DNA from: Notospermus geniculatus | Taxonomy: Eukaryota; Nemertea; Pilidiophora; Heteronemertea; Lineidae | Assembly (NCBI GenBank): GCA_002633025.1 | Contig: NMRB01000299.1 | Location: 243,391-307,390 of the forward strand | DNA length: 64,000 bases | Direction: 5' to 3' | Shown here: in pieces, positions 41,529-52,900 of the stretch | How the letters are laid out: every line of letters starts with the position of its first letter | How positions within the stretch are numbered: position 1 is the first letter of the stretch | Translations under genes and position numbers: made by a program | Notes under the pieces: model-generated | What the model was told of the DNA's origin: nothing | Database searches by the model: none | Seen by the model: only the letters and a program-made list of their open reading frames with translations

Positions 41529-44500
41529 TCACTTTTCTTTTGCTGAAGTCAGATTGTCACCGGCAGCCTTCAGCGGTGCAATCTTTTTGTAACTGCTATA
41601 CTGACTAATCTCCAACGTCTTGGTAATGATATCTGCATGCTGCTTCATGTGGTTTGTAAGCTGGACACGACTGATGGATTCAAAACCGCACTGACAACAA
41701 CGAAAAGTTACAAGTGTGTTGCCATCCGATTTTCCACCCTGGGCTATTCCGACTTTCACAACTTTCCGACTACGGAGAAGTTCCTTAACATTTTCGATAA
41801 CTTGGACATTTTCCGCATCAGTGTCGGTGTCATCATCTGAGTCTTCTTGGGAACACTGGTCATCAATCTTTGACGATGGATTCAAATTATTCTCATAATC
41901 AATGGCTGCATTAATTGCATCATTTGCGTCCTCGTAACTGTAGCCCGTTTCACTCGCATGACGCCACATGTGAGATTTCAGCGATGGCAAGTGATGGCAG
42001 ACATAGCCACAAAGATTACACTTGTACTGTTCTAGAGGTTGTTGAACATAGCGCTGATCATTGATATGGCGCTTCATGTGCGATTTCAAACTTCGTGTTG
42101 ATATGGCCGTAAAGTCGCAGAGATTACACTGCATTGGCTTGTCATCTAAATGAAGCCGATAGTGATTACGCATTCTACCGAGCGTGGAGCAAGAAAAGTT
42201 ACACTGTTCACACCGCAGCTGTTTGATGTGAGATTTCTGATGTTTCTTCAGATCTTCCTGAGACTGTAAAACCAGGCCACATTCATCACAAGAGAGATTC
42301 CTAGCAGATCTTAAATCTTCCTTCTCATGGTTCTCATCCTCACAGTTATCCGTAAAAACCCCCTGGCAATCCTTGCAATGATAACCCTTCTTCTCCTTAT
42401 GTATTTTCGCATGGTTACGGAACAGGATGGGGTTGAACGTTTCAAAGTCACAAACGTCACACGTGAAGGGGTCCGTTTCGTTATGAGCACGCATGTGCGC
42501 ACGAAGCTGGCTCTTATAGTTGAAGGTAGACGGACACAGCTTGCACTGGTAGGTTCTTATTTTACAATGCTGCAGCATGTGGTCTTGGAGCGTCTCGCTT
42601 GCATCTGCGATGAAATCACACAGAGAGCATTCAAAAGGCTGTTTACTCTTATGCAACCTCATGTGCTGTTTCATTAAACTGGTTGAGTGACTCTTATAAT
42701 GACAGAGCTTACACCGATACATCCCAGATTCCAACTTCTCAACGTTTTGATAACTCTCAATGTCTACTGAATCTTCGGTGGACGAGCGTTTACTCCTGGA
42801 GCGTTTGGTGACTCTTGAGGCTGGCTGAACCTTCGGAAAATGAAGCAGAGGTGGGTCAATTTCGTCATGGTCACTATCGGACTTGGAACGTTCCCGTAGC
42901 TGCTCGATGACTGCCAGCAATGAGCTGCTGATACCACTCTTACTGCTACGCCGCAAACCCCTCGCAATATCAGTGGATAACGTCATCTGTCGGGTGACAG
43001 GTCTTGACATCTCAATTTTGGCCAAACTATCAGCGACGTTCATCTTTTGACGGTTTTCTGATTCACTCTGGTTGTCACAGACCTCTTCAGTATGTTCAGT
43101 AACTTCTATGATGAGAGTTTCAGTAAGATTATCACTGGCCGAAGAATCATCAACATCTAAATCAGTTGGTTGTGCATCAGGGTGAGATTTAACTACAGCA
43201 ACATTTGCCACAGCTGAAGAAGGATCAGCTTCACTGGTGACAGATGTTGTATCACTCCCTGTATCATTCACTTCAACTGTGGCACCGGTGTCCAGATTTA
43301 AGGCTGGCCTCGAGCAGGAATCCTCCACCTTCTCAACAAGTACTGTTTCACCCGCTTCAGTCTCCAGAATGAAACCAACACAGCTTCGTTTACTATCATT
43401 ATCAACTTCATCATCATCGTTTCCGTTGAGATCGTCATGTTTGCGTTTTTGGGCAATTTCTGCAACGGGGCAAGATTCCATGTTCTCCTCTTCCTGTTCT
43501 TGGGTCTCTTTCACAATTGCTTCACTGGACAAATTGACATCAGGAGTAGGATTGTGAGCGATTTCTTCTGCATCTACGATGACTACCTCAGTACCACCTT
43601 GTGAAATTTCCTGGGTGCCGCAGTTTACATTCAAATAATTTTTGCCCTCTTCAGTCACCGAAGGCATCAAGTCATTCATGAGGGTTGGCTGCTGGTGTTC
43701 CTGACTATCCACAACTCGATTTGGAGGTAAAACAATCACGGACTGAGGTTTCAATATCTCAGCTAGGACTGTGTTAGCAGATACAGGCAGTGGGACAGCT
43801 CTAACTGGCTGACTAGCTGAGGTTGACGACATGTTTGAAGACAGGCCGGCCTGGACAGCACTGCTGTCGGAACTGGAAGTAACGGAGACATTTGCTGCCA
43901 CGATTTCTGGCAAAACAGACTGATGCTGTTCCTGAGAATTTTCTGTAGACGTCGGTTTGATGTGGTTGCCACTTGTGATGTTCACCTGCGCCAATTCTTG
44001 AGACTTTATTCTGCCCGGTGCATCATCATAAATGCTGAGGGGTCCGTTCTGAAACATTGGGTACCCCACATCTTTGTGGCCTGAGTGTCTCCAAATGTGC
44101 GACTTGATAGTTCTTTGATGTTCACAGGTGTAACCACAAATACTGCAGTGGAAGATCCTAAGTGAGGCATCGTAAGAAAATTTCACTGAATCAGGATTGA
44201 CACATGTATTTTCTGACTGATTGGGAGTGAGGTGTTTGGGGTTAATCTGTTTCGTAGCATGCGTTGCCATGTGCTGGGCAAGACTCTGAGAATCATCACT
44301 AGCGAAGCCACAAACATTACAGAAATATTTGCCCTTTGGTGGAACCAGCGACTGAGTATTCTTATTCATAGGGATCAAGGTAGGTGTTGAAACTTTCGGC
44401 TGTATAGACTTAAAACTCTGAGTACTTTTTCTGGAGGGTGGAGTAACTTTTGGCAAATGTTTGTTTATGATATGGCTCTCCAAAACCTCTTGCTCAGTTG

Positions 44501-45344
44501 ATGTAAAACCACATTCAGAACATTTCAACAGGATGGTAGGCGTGCGGTTAGTAGCATCAATGGCATGGACTGCTTTATGATCAACTAGTTCTCCTTTGTT
44601 TGTGGCAGTAAAGTTACATGTGTCACATTTCAATGATTTTGTTGCCACGCTGTCACACATCCCCGACTCAATGTGTTTGTAAATCAATGTCTTATCCAAT
44701 GTTGCGAATAAACATTGTTCACATGCAAAAATATCTTTGTTGTCCTTGGCGTGCTGACCAACATGCGTGTACAGATCAGCACGGGTTGCAAATGAAGCGT
44801 GGCATAAGGAACAGTCAAAATTCCACTGACTGGCATGCATTTTGATATGATTCGTTAGATGTCCCTTTTTGCGAAATGTAGCATTACAGTGAGTGCACTC
44901 AAAAGGTCTGTCATTGCTGTGAACAATCAAATGCTCTTTCAAGGCGTAACTCCGTTTTCCAGCATAGTCACAGAACGGGCACTTAAATGGACGGTCAGTG
45001 CTGTGCACAAGATCAACATGTTGTTTCAAATAATGTTTATTATGACTAGAATAGTCACATTCTTCACACTTGAATCTATCTTGCTTTGTTGGAGATGTAT
45101 TTGGTGAAGCACCAAGACTTCGAGATTTGGCAATGATCCCCTGCACGGCTGGTACTACACAAACAGCTGGTGTTTGTGAAGCGACGGATCTGTTATCAAC
45201 ATCAGCAGCATCTGGTTTCTTGTCAACTGTACTGCAGATCTCGGATAACTTTTCGATGACGACATTCAATGCTTCAGTACCACTGTCCTCCCCGCCATTG
45301 CTCCCCTTCTGACAATGTAATGATGACATCTTCTTAGCAAGCAT
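41529..45344 (-). CDS. ZNF507: ZNF507-type C2H2 zinc-finger protein
   Basis: One exon of about 1271 codons. It follows an acceptor (TATTTTGTAG, exon start 45360), and the first ATG in the exon is at 45344. About 19 C2H2 fingers are visible, two degenerate. Eight lie near the N-terminus, one at about 44090-44160 (FHCSICGYTCEHQRTIKSHI), nine in a C-terminal cluster (about 42720-41940), and one last (FRCCQCGFESISRVQLTNHM). ZNF507 hallmarks: SICGYTCEHQRTIKSH followed by YPMF; SLLAVIEQLRERS; YRCKLCHYKSHSTSLMKQH; CGYVCHHLPSLKSHMWRHAS followed by an acidic Y-rich linker. The protein is longer than the vertebrate one as I recall it and has extra N-terminal fingers. The linker between clusters is acidic, S/T-rich and probably disordered. 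Likely a nuclear DNA-binding regulator. ZNF507 orthology is my reading of the C-terminal half; the extra fingers make exact one-to-one orthology less certain. Confidence 0.82.
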   Translation of the reverse strand: MLAKKMSSLHCQKGSNGGEDSGTEALNVVIEKLSEICSTVDKKPDAADVDNRSVASQTPAVCVVPAVQGIIAKSRSLGASPNTSPTKQDRFKCEECDYSSHNKHYLKQHVDLVHSTDRPFKCPFCDYAGKRSYALKEHLIVHSNDRPFECTHCNATFRKKGHLTNHIKMHASQWNFDCSLCHASFATRADLYTHVGQHAKDNKDIFACEQCLFATLDKTLIYKHIESGMCDSVATKSLKCDTCNFTATNKGELVDHKAVHAIDATNRTPTILLKCSECGFTSTEQEVLESHIINKHLPKVTPPSRKSTQSFKSIQPKVSTPTLIPMNKNTQSLVPPKGKYFCNVCGFASDDSQSLAQHMATHATKQINPKHLTPNQSENTCVNPDSVKFSYDASLRIFHCSICGYTCEHQRTIKSHIWRHSGHKDVGYPMFQNGPLSIYDDAPGRIKSQELAQVNITSGNHIKPTSTENSQEQHQSVLPEIVAANVSVTSSSDSSAVQAGLSSNMSSTSASQPVRAVPLPVSANTVLAEILKPQSVIVLPPNRVVDSQEHQQPTLMNDLMPSVTEEGKNYLNVNCGTQEISQGGTEVVIVDAEEIAHNPTPDVNLSSEAIVKETQEQEEENMESCPVAEIAQKRKHDDLNGNDDDEVDNDSKRSCVGFILETEAGETVLVEKVEDSCSRPALNLDTGATVEVNDTGSDTTSVTSEADPSSAVANVAVVKSHPDAQPTDLDVDDSSASDNLTETLIIEVTEHTEEVCDNQSESENRQKMNVADSLAKIEMSRPVTRQMTLSTDIARGLRRSSKSGISSSLLAVIEQLRERSKSDSDHDEIDPPLLHFPKVQPASRVTKRSRSKRSSTEDSVDIESYQNVEKLESGMYRCKLCHYKSHSTSLMKQHMRLHKSKQPFECSLCDFIADASETLQDHMLQHCKIRTYQCKLCPSTFNYKSQLRAHMRAHNETDPFTCDVCDFETFNPILFRNHAKIHKEKKGYHCKDCQGVFTDNCEDENHEKEDLRSARNLSCDECGLVLQSQEDLKKHQKSHIKQLRCEQCNFSCSTLGRMRNHYRLHLDDKPMQCNLCDFTAISTRSLKSHMKRHINDQRYVQQPLEQYKCNLCGYVCHHLPSLKSHMWRHASETGYSYEDANDAINAAIDYENNLNPSSKIDDQCSQEDSDDDTDTDAENVQVIENVKELLRSRKVVKVGIAQGGKSDGNTLVTFRCCQCGFESISRVQLTNHMKQHADIITKTLEISQYSSYKKIAPLKAAGDNLTSAKEK

Positions 45345-46271
45345 CCTGAGATTGGTTAACCTACAAAATAAAAACGAGAAAATCTGATAAAAATAATTTG
45401 AATGGACAGGCACAGGCCCATGCAGGGCATATGACTGCCACTGGCACTGCTACTACTACAACATGTACAATACATCAACACACCAGCATATAATGGATGA
45501 TACAATTGCCCAGGATCACTACACTAAACACTACACTAAAGCACCACCACGACCATAACCATGACAACCTCCAGGCTGCACACATTGTAGGCCTCCGCAA
45601 TGCTGCACTGCACTGCACTGCGCTGCGCACACGCCATGCAGATGCACACGCACATCTACACACGCAGCAGTCACAGACGACAGACTGAGACTGGATAAGT
45701 CGTATTCCTCACCTGTATTATCAAAAATCGCAGAATATGTTTGCTTAAAGTAGTGATATATGGTATCTTCATACGTGGATCTTTCATTTCAATTCATTTT
45801 TTCAACGATCGAGTGATAAACAGCTTTCATTCACGATTTTCAAATATCTTTTCCCTCGCTACAAATCACAAAGTTCAACATGGCGATAAACGAAGTCACG
45901 TGATCAAGTTGTATGCCAAAGAAAGTCACATGACATACATTTTATGCATACCTTCTAAATTTTAGTTTATAAATGCTTTATTCTTCTATGACATCGCTTT
46001 ATATTTTGAGAACTTGTCTGATAAATGTTATAGATCATATTTCAAGAACTCAACTCATGGTTCTAGTCTCTTAGATAGTGGAGAAAAGGAGATTTCTTGT
46101 CATGATTATCTAACTCTCGTCGACTATCGCGAGGTTGCCTCGTCCTCACTGGTTAGTGAGACCAATCAAACCGGTGTACAGGGCACATGGGGCGAGGTTG
46201 TGCCTAGAAGCCACAGCTTTTCTTTGCCACGTCCACTGCTGTTTTCTTGCACAAAATACATCAAATTCGCC
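45345..46271. promoter_or_regulatory. Divergent promoter region between the ZNF507-like gene and DAD1
   Basis: The two start codons are 928 bp apart on opposite strands. A donor on the minus strand (ACAG|GTGAGG, exon end 45713) pairs with the acceptor at 45361-45362, giving a non-coding first exon for the zinc-finger gene. A perfect TCACGTGA (45896-45903), the USF/TFE-type E-box, lies between that exon and DAD1. The rest contains CA- and GC-rich simple stretches and no other genes. Confidence 0.5.
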
Positions 46272-46705
46272 ATGCCTGAGACAATTACCAACGTAGTGAA
46301 AAAGTTCTATAACGAATATATGACTAGCACACCTCAAAAACTAAAAATAATAGACGCATACCTGTTTTATATCCTTCTAACTGGAGGATTTCAGTTCCTG
46401 TACTGTCTCCTGGTTGGCACATTTCCATTCAACAGTTTCCTCTCAGGATTCATCTCATGTGTAGGGTCATTTGTGCTTGCAGGTGAGATATCAGGAACCC
46501 AAAATTGCCGCCGTTTCCATACTCTGCTGCGATAGTTTTACAGATTTTCTAATGTTATCCTTTTCCACTTTCAGTTTGCCTGCGAGTCCAAGTCAACCCG
46601 GCCAATAAAAATGATTTCATGAGCATCAGCCCAGAACGAGCCTTTGCAGACTTTGTGTTCGCTCATGTCATCCTTCACCTTGTCATCATGAACTTCATTG
46701 GTTGA
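46272..46705 (+). CDS. DAD1: Oligosaccharyltransferase subunit DAD1
   Basis: Exons 46272-46482 and 46575-46705 join in phase to 113 codons plus TGA, the same length as human DAD1. The sequence runs from [17 protein letters not shown] through membrane segments ([40 protein letters not shown]) to [20 protein letters not shown] and the C-terminal [14 protein letters not shown]1 is an essential small subunit of the ER oligosaccharyltransferase complex for N-glycosylation. The frame is open upstream of the ATG, but that part looks like 5' UTR because the family starts at this Met. A donor (AAAAAG|GTTTGT, 46716) and acceptor (GATTTCAG, exon from 47068) suggest a 3' UTR intron containing the hairpin at 46800-47005. 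Confidence 0.97.
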
Positions 46706-46799
46706 ATCAAAAAAAGGTTTGTACTAGTCTCATGATTTGATCAACCTCTAAGTTAACTGAGTGTGGGGCATGTCGATGTTGTTAATTGTTACCTTACAA

Positions 46800-47005
46800 T
46801 ACACCGATTTCACAACTCAAATACACAGCGCCCCTAGCGGTATTATTCACTAGCCATTTCCGGTTGAACCTCGCCTCCAGGTAAAATTCCTTGGTGGTGA
46901 GGCTAAAAACCTAGGAATTTTACCTGGAGGCGAGGTTCAACCGGAAATGGCTAGTGAATAATACCGCTAGGGCGCTGTGTATTTTTGAGTTGTGAAATCA
47001 GTGTA
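46800..47005. mobile_element. Nearly perfect foldback element in the DAD1 3' region
   Basis: The arms are about 95 bp each. Left TACACCGATTTCACAACTCA and, reverse-complemented, TACACTGATTTCACAACTCA both continue through TAGCGGTATTATTCACTAGC, CCGGTTGAACCTCGCCTCCA and AATTCC to a short loop. Mismatches are very few, so the insertion is young. Confidence 0.9.
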
Positions 47006-47225
47006 TACAGGCCTGCTCAGGGAGTCAGTTGACTTGACATTCGACGTCTCATCTTGTCCGATTTCAGGTCTTCAAGAAGATTATGGAGATTGTGCTGCCA
47101 GACAGAACGAAGGACGTTTTATACTTAAAAGAATTGAATATCATGAAAATACTTCTCTCACAAATGGAAAAAAACATTTTATATGAGTCGTAAAACAATG
47201 TATATTTATTGTAAAAAGCTCAGAA

Positions 47226-47231
47226 ATTAAA
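47226..47231 (+). terminator. ATTAAA, possible DAD1 polyadenylation signal
   Basis: ATTAAA lies about 160 bp into the predicted 3' UTR exon beginning at 47068, in AT-rich DNA. Confidence 0.4.
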
Positions 47232-47606
47232 AACGGAAAGAAAAGTGTGGTATTAACTTACTGTGTTTTGTCTTTCATTCATTCTGTAGGCGACTCATTA
47301 TTTCTGCTCCTCCCTGTAGCAATAGGACATTTAGTTCTGTTGGCCTCCATGAAGAACAAAGTGGACAAGGACACGAGGAAATGGGAGAAACCAGCTCCTA
47401 TGGCACACTCATTCCTATCTTCTGTTCCGTTCTGCATTTTATGATGGCTCCACTAACTGAAGAATGGAGACTAGGTGGTGCTGTGAGAAGCTGGTGGAGG
47501 TTGGACTCCCTAATATGGCCATGAACTCCCTATGGCCATCATGTGGAAAATCAGCCACCAGGTTGGGAGTAACATGAAAAGACTTGATATAAGTAATACT
47601 TGGACA

Positions 47607-47612
47607 TTTATT
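47607..47612 (-). terminator. AATAAA on the minus strand, possible AMFR polyadenylation signal
   Basis: TTTATT on the plus strand is AATAAA on the minus strand, about 2.3 kb after the AMFR stop codon. It would imply a long 3' UTR. Confidence 0.3.
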
Positions 47613-49908
47613 CATCATAAGTATGAAGACAACGGGGGACTTCTTTTAGAGTGAGAAGTCAACAAGTGTTTCGTCTTGATCACAATGTTATCTTACAGTA
47701 CATGTACAATGTATATCAGAGAAAAGATAACTAAGACCCGTTAAAACAATGCATCAAATCATGATGACAGGACAAACCAGTGGTGCTCCATGTCAAACAC
47801 TGGGATAAGTACCTACATTATAGTGAAGACAACAAAACGGAGGCATCTCATGAATGATGGAGATTGACCTGGGTATTCTGAGGGAATCAGTGGTTCTTGG
47901 CTCTTTCTCCCTGCCGTCTGCAGCGACATAGTGATGTTGACTACCACGGAATAACCTCAGGGCTGGCTGCATGATAAAAGACAAGATGCTGGCACACAAG
48001 AGTCCCTGTAGGCCTTATATTCCATCTGATTAAAAACACAAGTTGTATGATTTATCAGACAAAGCACTGTGATGAAAATGATTAATCAGAAAGTTGTAAC
48101 TTCACTGTCCCGAGATATTTGCCCATGAAACTGGACGAGAATACAAGAACACAACTGAACTGGGTTTCAGAAGTTCCCCATTGGCAATGATTTACTCCTA
48201 ACTGCACTACTCAAGATCTACTGCATACTATTAGAAGCTGCAATGAATATAGACATACATTTACAGGAAGCATTAATCAACAACCTATCATACAGTGACC
48301 TGACCAGCTTCCACCAACTAGAGAAGGCAGGACATTTTGGTCATTCTCTATCAGCAGAGCCTGTGACATCAGCAGGATGTGACAAAAAGTTCTTCTCTGT
48401 CACAACACTTAAGAAAACCAAACGGCAGGCCAATACCTGTCACATTTCAAGCTGAAGCTGTATTTTGCAAAACTTCACCGCAACTCCAACATAAACTCGG
48501 CATACCATTGGCTACAACCATTCTGAGGGTACCAACCATGGCTATCCCTCAGATGATCAACATGAACTAACTACCGATATAGGAAATGTACACACTAGGC
48601 CCATTTTTTTCAAATGTGGCCTTGTGAAATAGAACAAGCGGTGGATAAACACTGTTACACAGCATGGGAAACATAAAGAAGTACAAAAATATATATTACA
48701 AGCATTTTTTCTACATGTACAATGCTTCTTTATAGTACTTTACATGTGTATGTACAGTATTTCAGTGCAAATGATACATAATTTCCTCTTGCATGATACA
48801 GGTAACCTTCTGACTTTGAACTCAAATACTAACTTATATGTAAATGTAGAAGATTCTGCATAAGTTTTGCCCACAACATATGAACAGGTTGAAATATCGA
48901 TTACCGGTACACGTGCAACAAACTCAACCAAATAGTGTACATATAGGCAACAACATACCATTACATGTTGTGGAAAACAAGGATTTTCTGTCTGATTATA
49001 ACTGAACACACCTTCATGATTCAGTGAGGACAACAAACAAGTACATGAATGTGCAGGTAGCAATTACTGGCAGTGCTAAACCTTTATAAAATTTGTGCAG
49101 TAACCAGGCATGTGTAACGGCAGTTCATTGTTGGCATCAGTTAATGACAACTGTTTTCAATGCAATGCATTCACTCACAATTTACTTCTTTCCAGTAGAT
49201 GTCATTCCTGATTTCAATTTCAGGTTACTAGTGACATCTCATTTGCTGTCTAACATTACATCCACTACTTCAGAGTGGAGGCCAAATCTAGCAGCGTCTT
49301 GTGAGGAATAATATCCAACACCAGTAAAAAGTGAGGAGATAATTTCATATATACACATATCCCATTCCCAGCTAAGAATAACCAGATATCTACAAGTACT
49401 TTACAAATGTCTCAATGACTTCTTTTAGTAGCCTAATCTAGATGTATACCATAGATATACGGTACTGAAGCCAATGTTCATAGAGATGACAATTGAAATA
49501 TCAAAGCCAAGTGAATCATCAATATCAAGATCCATGGGGATCTAAGTTAACTCATCTGCCCCCGGAGTCCAGCAGACAACATCTCTAAAAGTTTTCTCGC
49601 ATCCTATGACATCAATTGGAAAATATTCGAAGAAAGATTGTTCATATCAACCATCTTAAGAATGTTTCTTCAATTTTTCCAATTCATTTCTGAGGCTTTT
49701 AGAAAACGTCAACAAAAGATACAGTATGCTCAAACCTGGGAGCAGATGAGTTTAAGTCATACAGTCAAAGCACTGGCTGCCAATTTCTCTTCAGTGGGCA
49801 GATCACTCATTCTGACATGCCAGAGATTACAATGTCTGTTATAGGACCCCCAAAAGCACGTGGTTATACATGTAGGACTAGTAGATAGTTTAAATATATT
49901 GACAACTT

Positions 49909-52900
49909 CTATAAGTCATCATCTCTCCGTGCCAGCAGTCTCTGCTGCGCAGCACGGTAGGCCAGCTCCCGTGGATTAAGAACAGGGGAGCGGCTACCTC
50001 TGGGGACGATAACGGTATCACAGTCAAAGTTGAAATCACTACTATCACAATTCTGCCCTTCCTCATCGGACGAGAAGCTGGCGATCTCCCTGTTGGCCAT
50101 GTACTTCCTGAAATATCAAACATAAATCGTTATGAATGAGCAAATCAGGATAGAAATGAAATAATGCCGATAGTCAGGTTCAGTTAGTTCCTGTTCTTCA
50201 ACTCATCTAAAATGATTGGCAATAGATATCTCTACCACAACCTCTGCCACCTCTACCACAACTGTCCCAGAGGTCGACCAAAGCATGGCAGACTGGTTCT
50301 AGCATGGCAGACTGGTTCTAGAACTGGTGCTAGTACTTGACGAGTAAACATGAAGATGACTCACTTTCTTGCAGATGCCAACAGTTCTTCTTTTCGTTTC
50401 TGCAGCATGTTTTCTCGTTCTGTCGACGACTTGGAAAATCGGGAACCCACACCCGAAGCTTGCATCGGCTCATCACTACAAAAGGGCAGGAAACGAGTTA
50501 GTTCCTAGAGCACTGTCTTGCCTGAACCGATGACAGTCTATTTAGTGCCAGGCTATTAGTTCAATGACGTTTACAAACCAGTTCATAACCTCTAACTGTT
50601 TTATTACCTGTCATTTGCATTCTCTTCATCACTGTGTGATAAATCAAGGATGTTCTCATCCTCATAGAAGTTATTCACGATACGATGTGATCGATCGTCC
50701 TCATGGGCCTCGCTCACATCTGAACTTGACGATGATGAGGTAACCTGAAATCACAATCAGAGCAATTAACAGAATAGTTGAGGCAAGATTTTATTGAGGA
50801 GAGAATAACAGACACAACCAAATTTGTGAATCCTGTGTTTATAGGGTCATTGCTTACCTCCTCGCTGACTTCATGACTTGATGAGTCTTCATAGACAGGT
50901 CTATCAGTGGTAAGAGTAGTGAACGCACTCGTCTGAAGAAAACACATTTGATATAGTGTCTCGTACAATGATAACTTTCTCTCAACATGATATACCACTC
51001 CATGTGAATCTTCCCGAACAAACTGGCCCTCAGTGGACAACTTGTAAGCGACTGACCACTTTTTCTACGATATCTCCTTCTCCACTATGATACATAATCC
51101 TGAAATAATTTCAAAACTGAAAACTCACCGGTGGAGCAATCACACGTCCTTCCAAAATATTTTCGATTGTCTGCTCAATCGAGTGCGTCACTCTGAGGTC
51201 CTCCTGCAGAACGTTCAACGGCATATTTGGAAACACACCTTGCACTTGCCGTGCCATGTGATCAAAGTGCGAGTTTTGATTGGTTGGGACTTGTTGACGC
51301 ACTGGCTGGTTGCCCAGCAACCTGGTGTGGGTGACTTCCACAGAAAAACTTGGGAACCAACTGACATATCTTGAACCTGTAAGATAATTAGTGACATTGT
51401 AACGAAGTTTGGATATTAGGGCCACACACACCAGGATCACAAGCAAGTAGTGGTATTCTTATCTCATTTTTGGAAATCTGTTCCCAGAGACGTGGAACAT
51501 TATCCTGGACTGCTCGCGGGGTACTGATGGACGCCTTGTTTAAGCATGGGCCATTGGGCCATCTTTGGCCTGGTGGTTTAGGGCATGCTGCCCCTTAGTG
51601 CTGGCGATTGATGCCTTATGCAGGGATCCGTGGGTTCGAGTCTGGAAGAAGGACGTGATAACCTTCGCCTTGGAAACCCGTTTCTATTTTCATACCGAAC
51701 ATTATCCTGGCATATTGAAATATAGTTGCCAGCTTCTGAAGAAGGGGTTTTACCAGGAGTTTAAACTTCAACAGGAACAAATGATCTCACTTCATCATTC
51801 TAATAGACAAATGCAATAAACAAATTACCATCGAAGTGGAAGAAATGATTGGAAGTTTGATTGACTGGTATGTTGTCTTCTGGCTGGCCGGTGTCTGCAT
51901 CCCCTGCTCCCCGCTCTGTGGGGATCGGTGTCTCCCCCTCCTGGGGGTCATTCAGAGATGTTCGACATGTCGGGCATGTTGTGTCCTGCTCCAGCCAAGA
52001 CCGTAAACAGGAACTTAAAAGAAACAGAGTGGGATAGTTCACCAGGTGATATTGCTGGGAATGGAATATGACTGACCAAAACAAGACGATTAGGAAACAG
52101 CCCCTTTCAAGATGATCTTGAACAGCTGAAATTCCTCTGCCTACTGTCTCAAATTTCTCAGCAAAGTGTGAAGGTAAGGTGGCTAGAGGCCTTGATATGT
52201 CAAGATAAAGAAGACCTCAGATCAGATATCTTCTTAAAGTGTGATATAGGCCTATGGTGGCTGAATTTCTGTAACTCACTTGTGAAATATGTGTCCACAT
52301 GGGAGTTTCCTGGCTTGTTCCATCTTGTCCCAGCAGATGGCGCAATCTTCATCTGATTCGAGGTCTTCAGCTGTTGCCATGGAGAACCTAAAGCATGATA
52401 ACAAATGCAATAAATAAGTGAAATCTGTGTTTTTTTAACTCTCTTAGCTTCAAAACCATGAATGGCTGATAGGGGCCCAAGCTCTCAACTAACTTTGAAG
52501 GCACGACACTAAACGAAACCACACACTTTTTTGCTACAAAGGTAGAATTCTCTATGTTCATCTCCTGAGAGTGAAACCTCACCTTTTCTCCATGCTATTC
52601 ACCACTCTCAGATAGTTTTTATGGCGCTTGATTCGCCGCTGGAACTCGTAAAACAGGTACCTCAGCTGCATACAAATCACCAGGCTGGCCATGCTCAGGA
52701 AGATATTCCCCCAAATCTGTAATGAACACAAGAAAATTGTTCTAAAGTAAAACAAGTCTATTACGTAGTAAAAGTCACCATTTTGCTTTATATTTGTACC
52801 TGTGGGATGTAAGATTTAGAATCAATTTCAAATTGTAGCAAGTTAGAGTACATGTAAACTCAAACGTTTATGTCCCAAAATGATGACTGATTTTGATGCT

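Larger units (their letters stand above)
46717..49908. other. Convergent 3' regions of DAD1 (+) and AMFR (-)
   Basis: No further gene is supported. The plus frame near 47290-47444 follows an acceptor-like TCTGTAG, but I do not recognise it. Most of 47600-49908 is likely AMFR 3' UTR, since an AATAAA on the minus strand lies at 47607-47612. Confidence 0.45.

Noticed and set aside
46014-46271. Upstream extension of the DAD1 frame
   Set aside because: DAD1 proteins start at the Met encoded at 46272 and the length then equals the family's; the upstream part looks like 5' UTR.
47247-47444. Plus-strand frame (GDSLFLLLPVAIGHLVLLAS) after an acceptor-like TCTGTAG
   Set aside because: No donor partner, no family match, and it lies beyond a likely DAD1 poly-A signal; too weak to call a gene.
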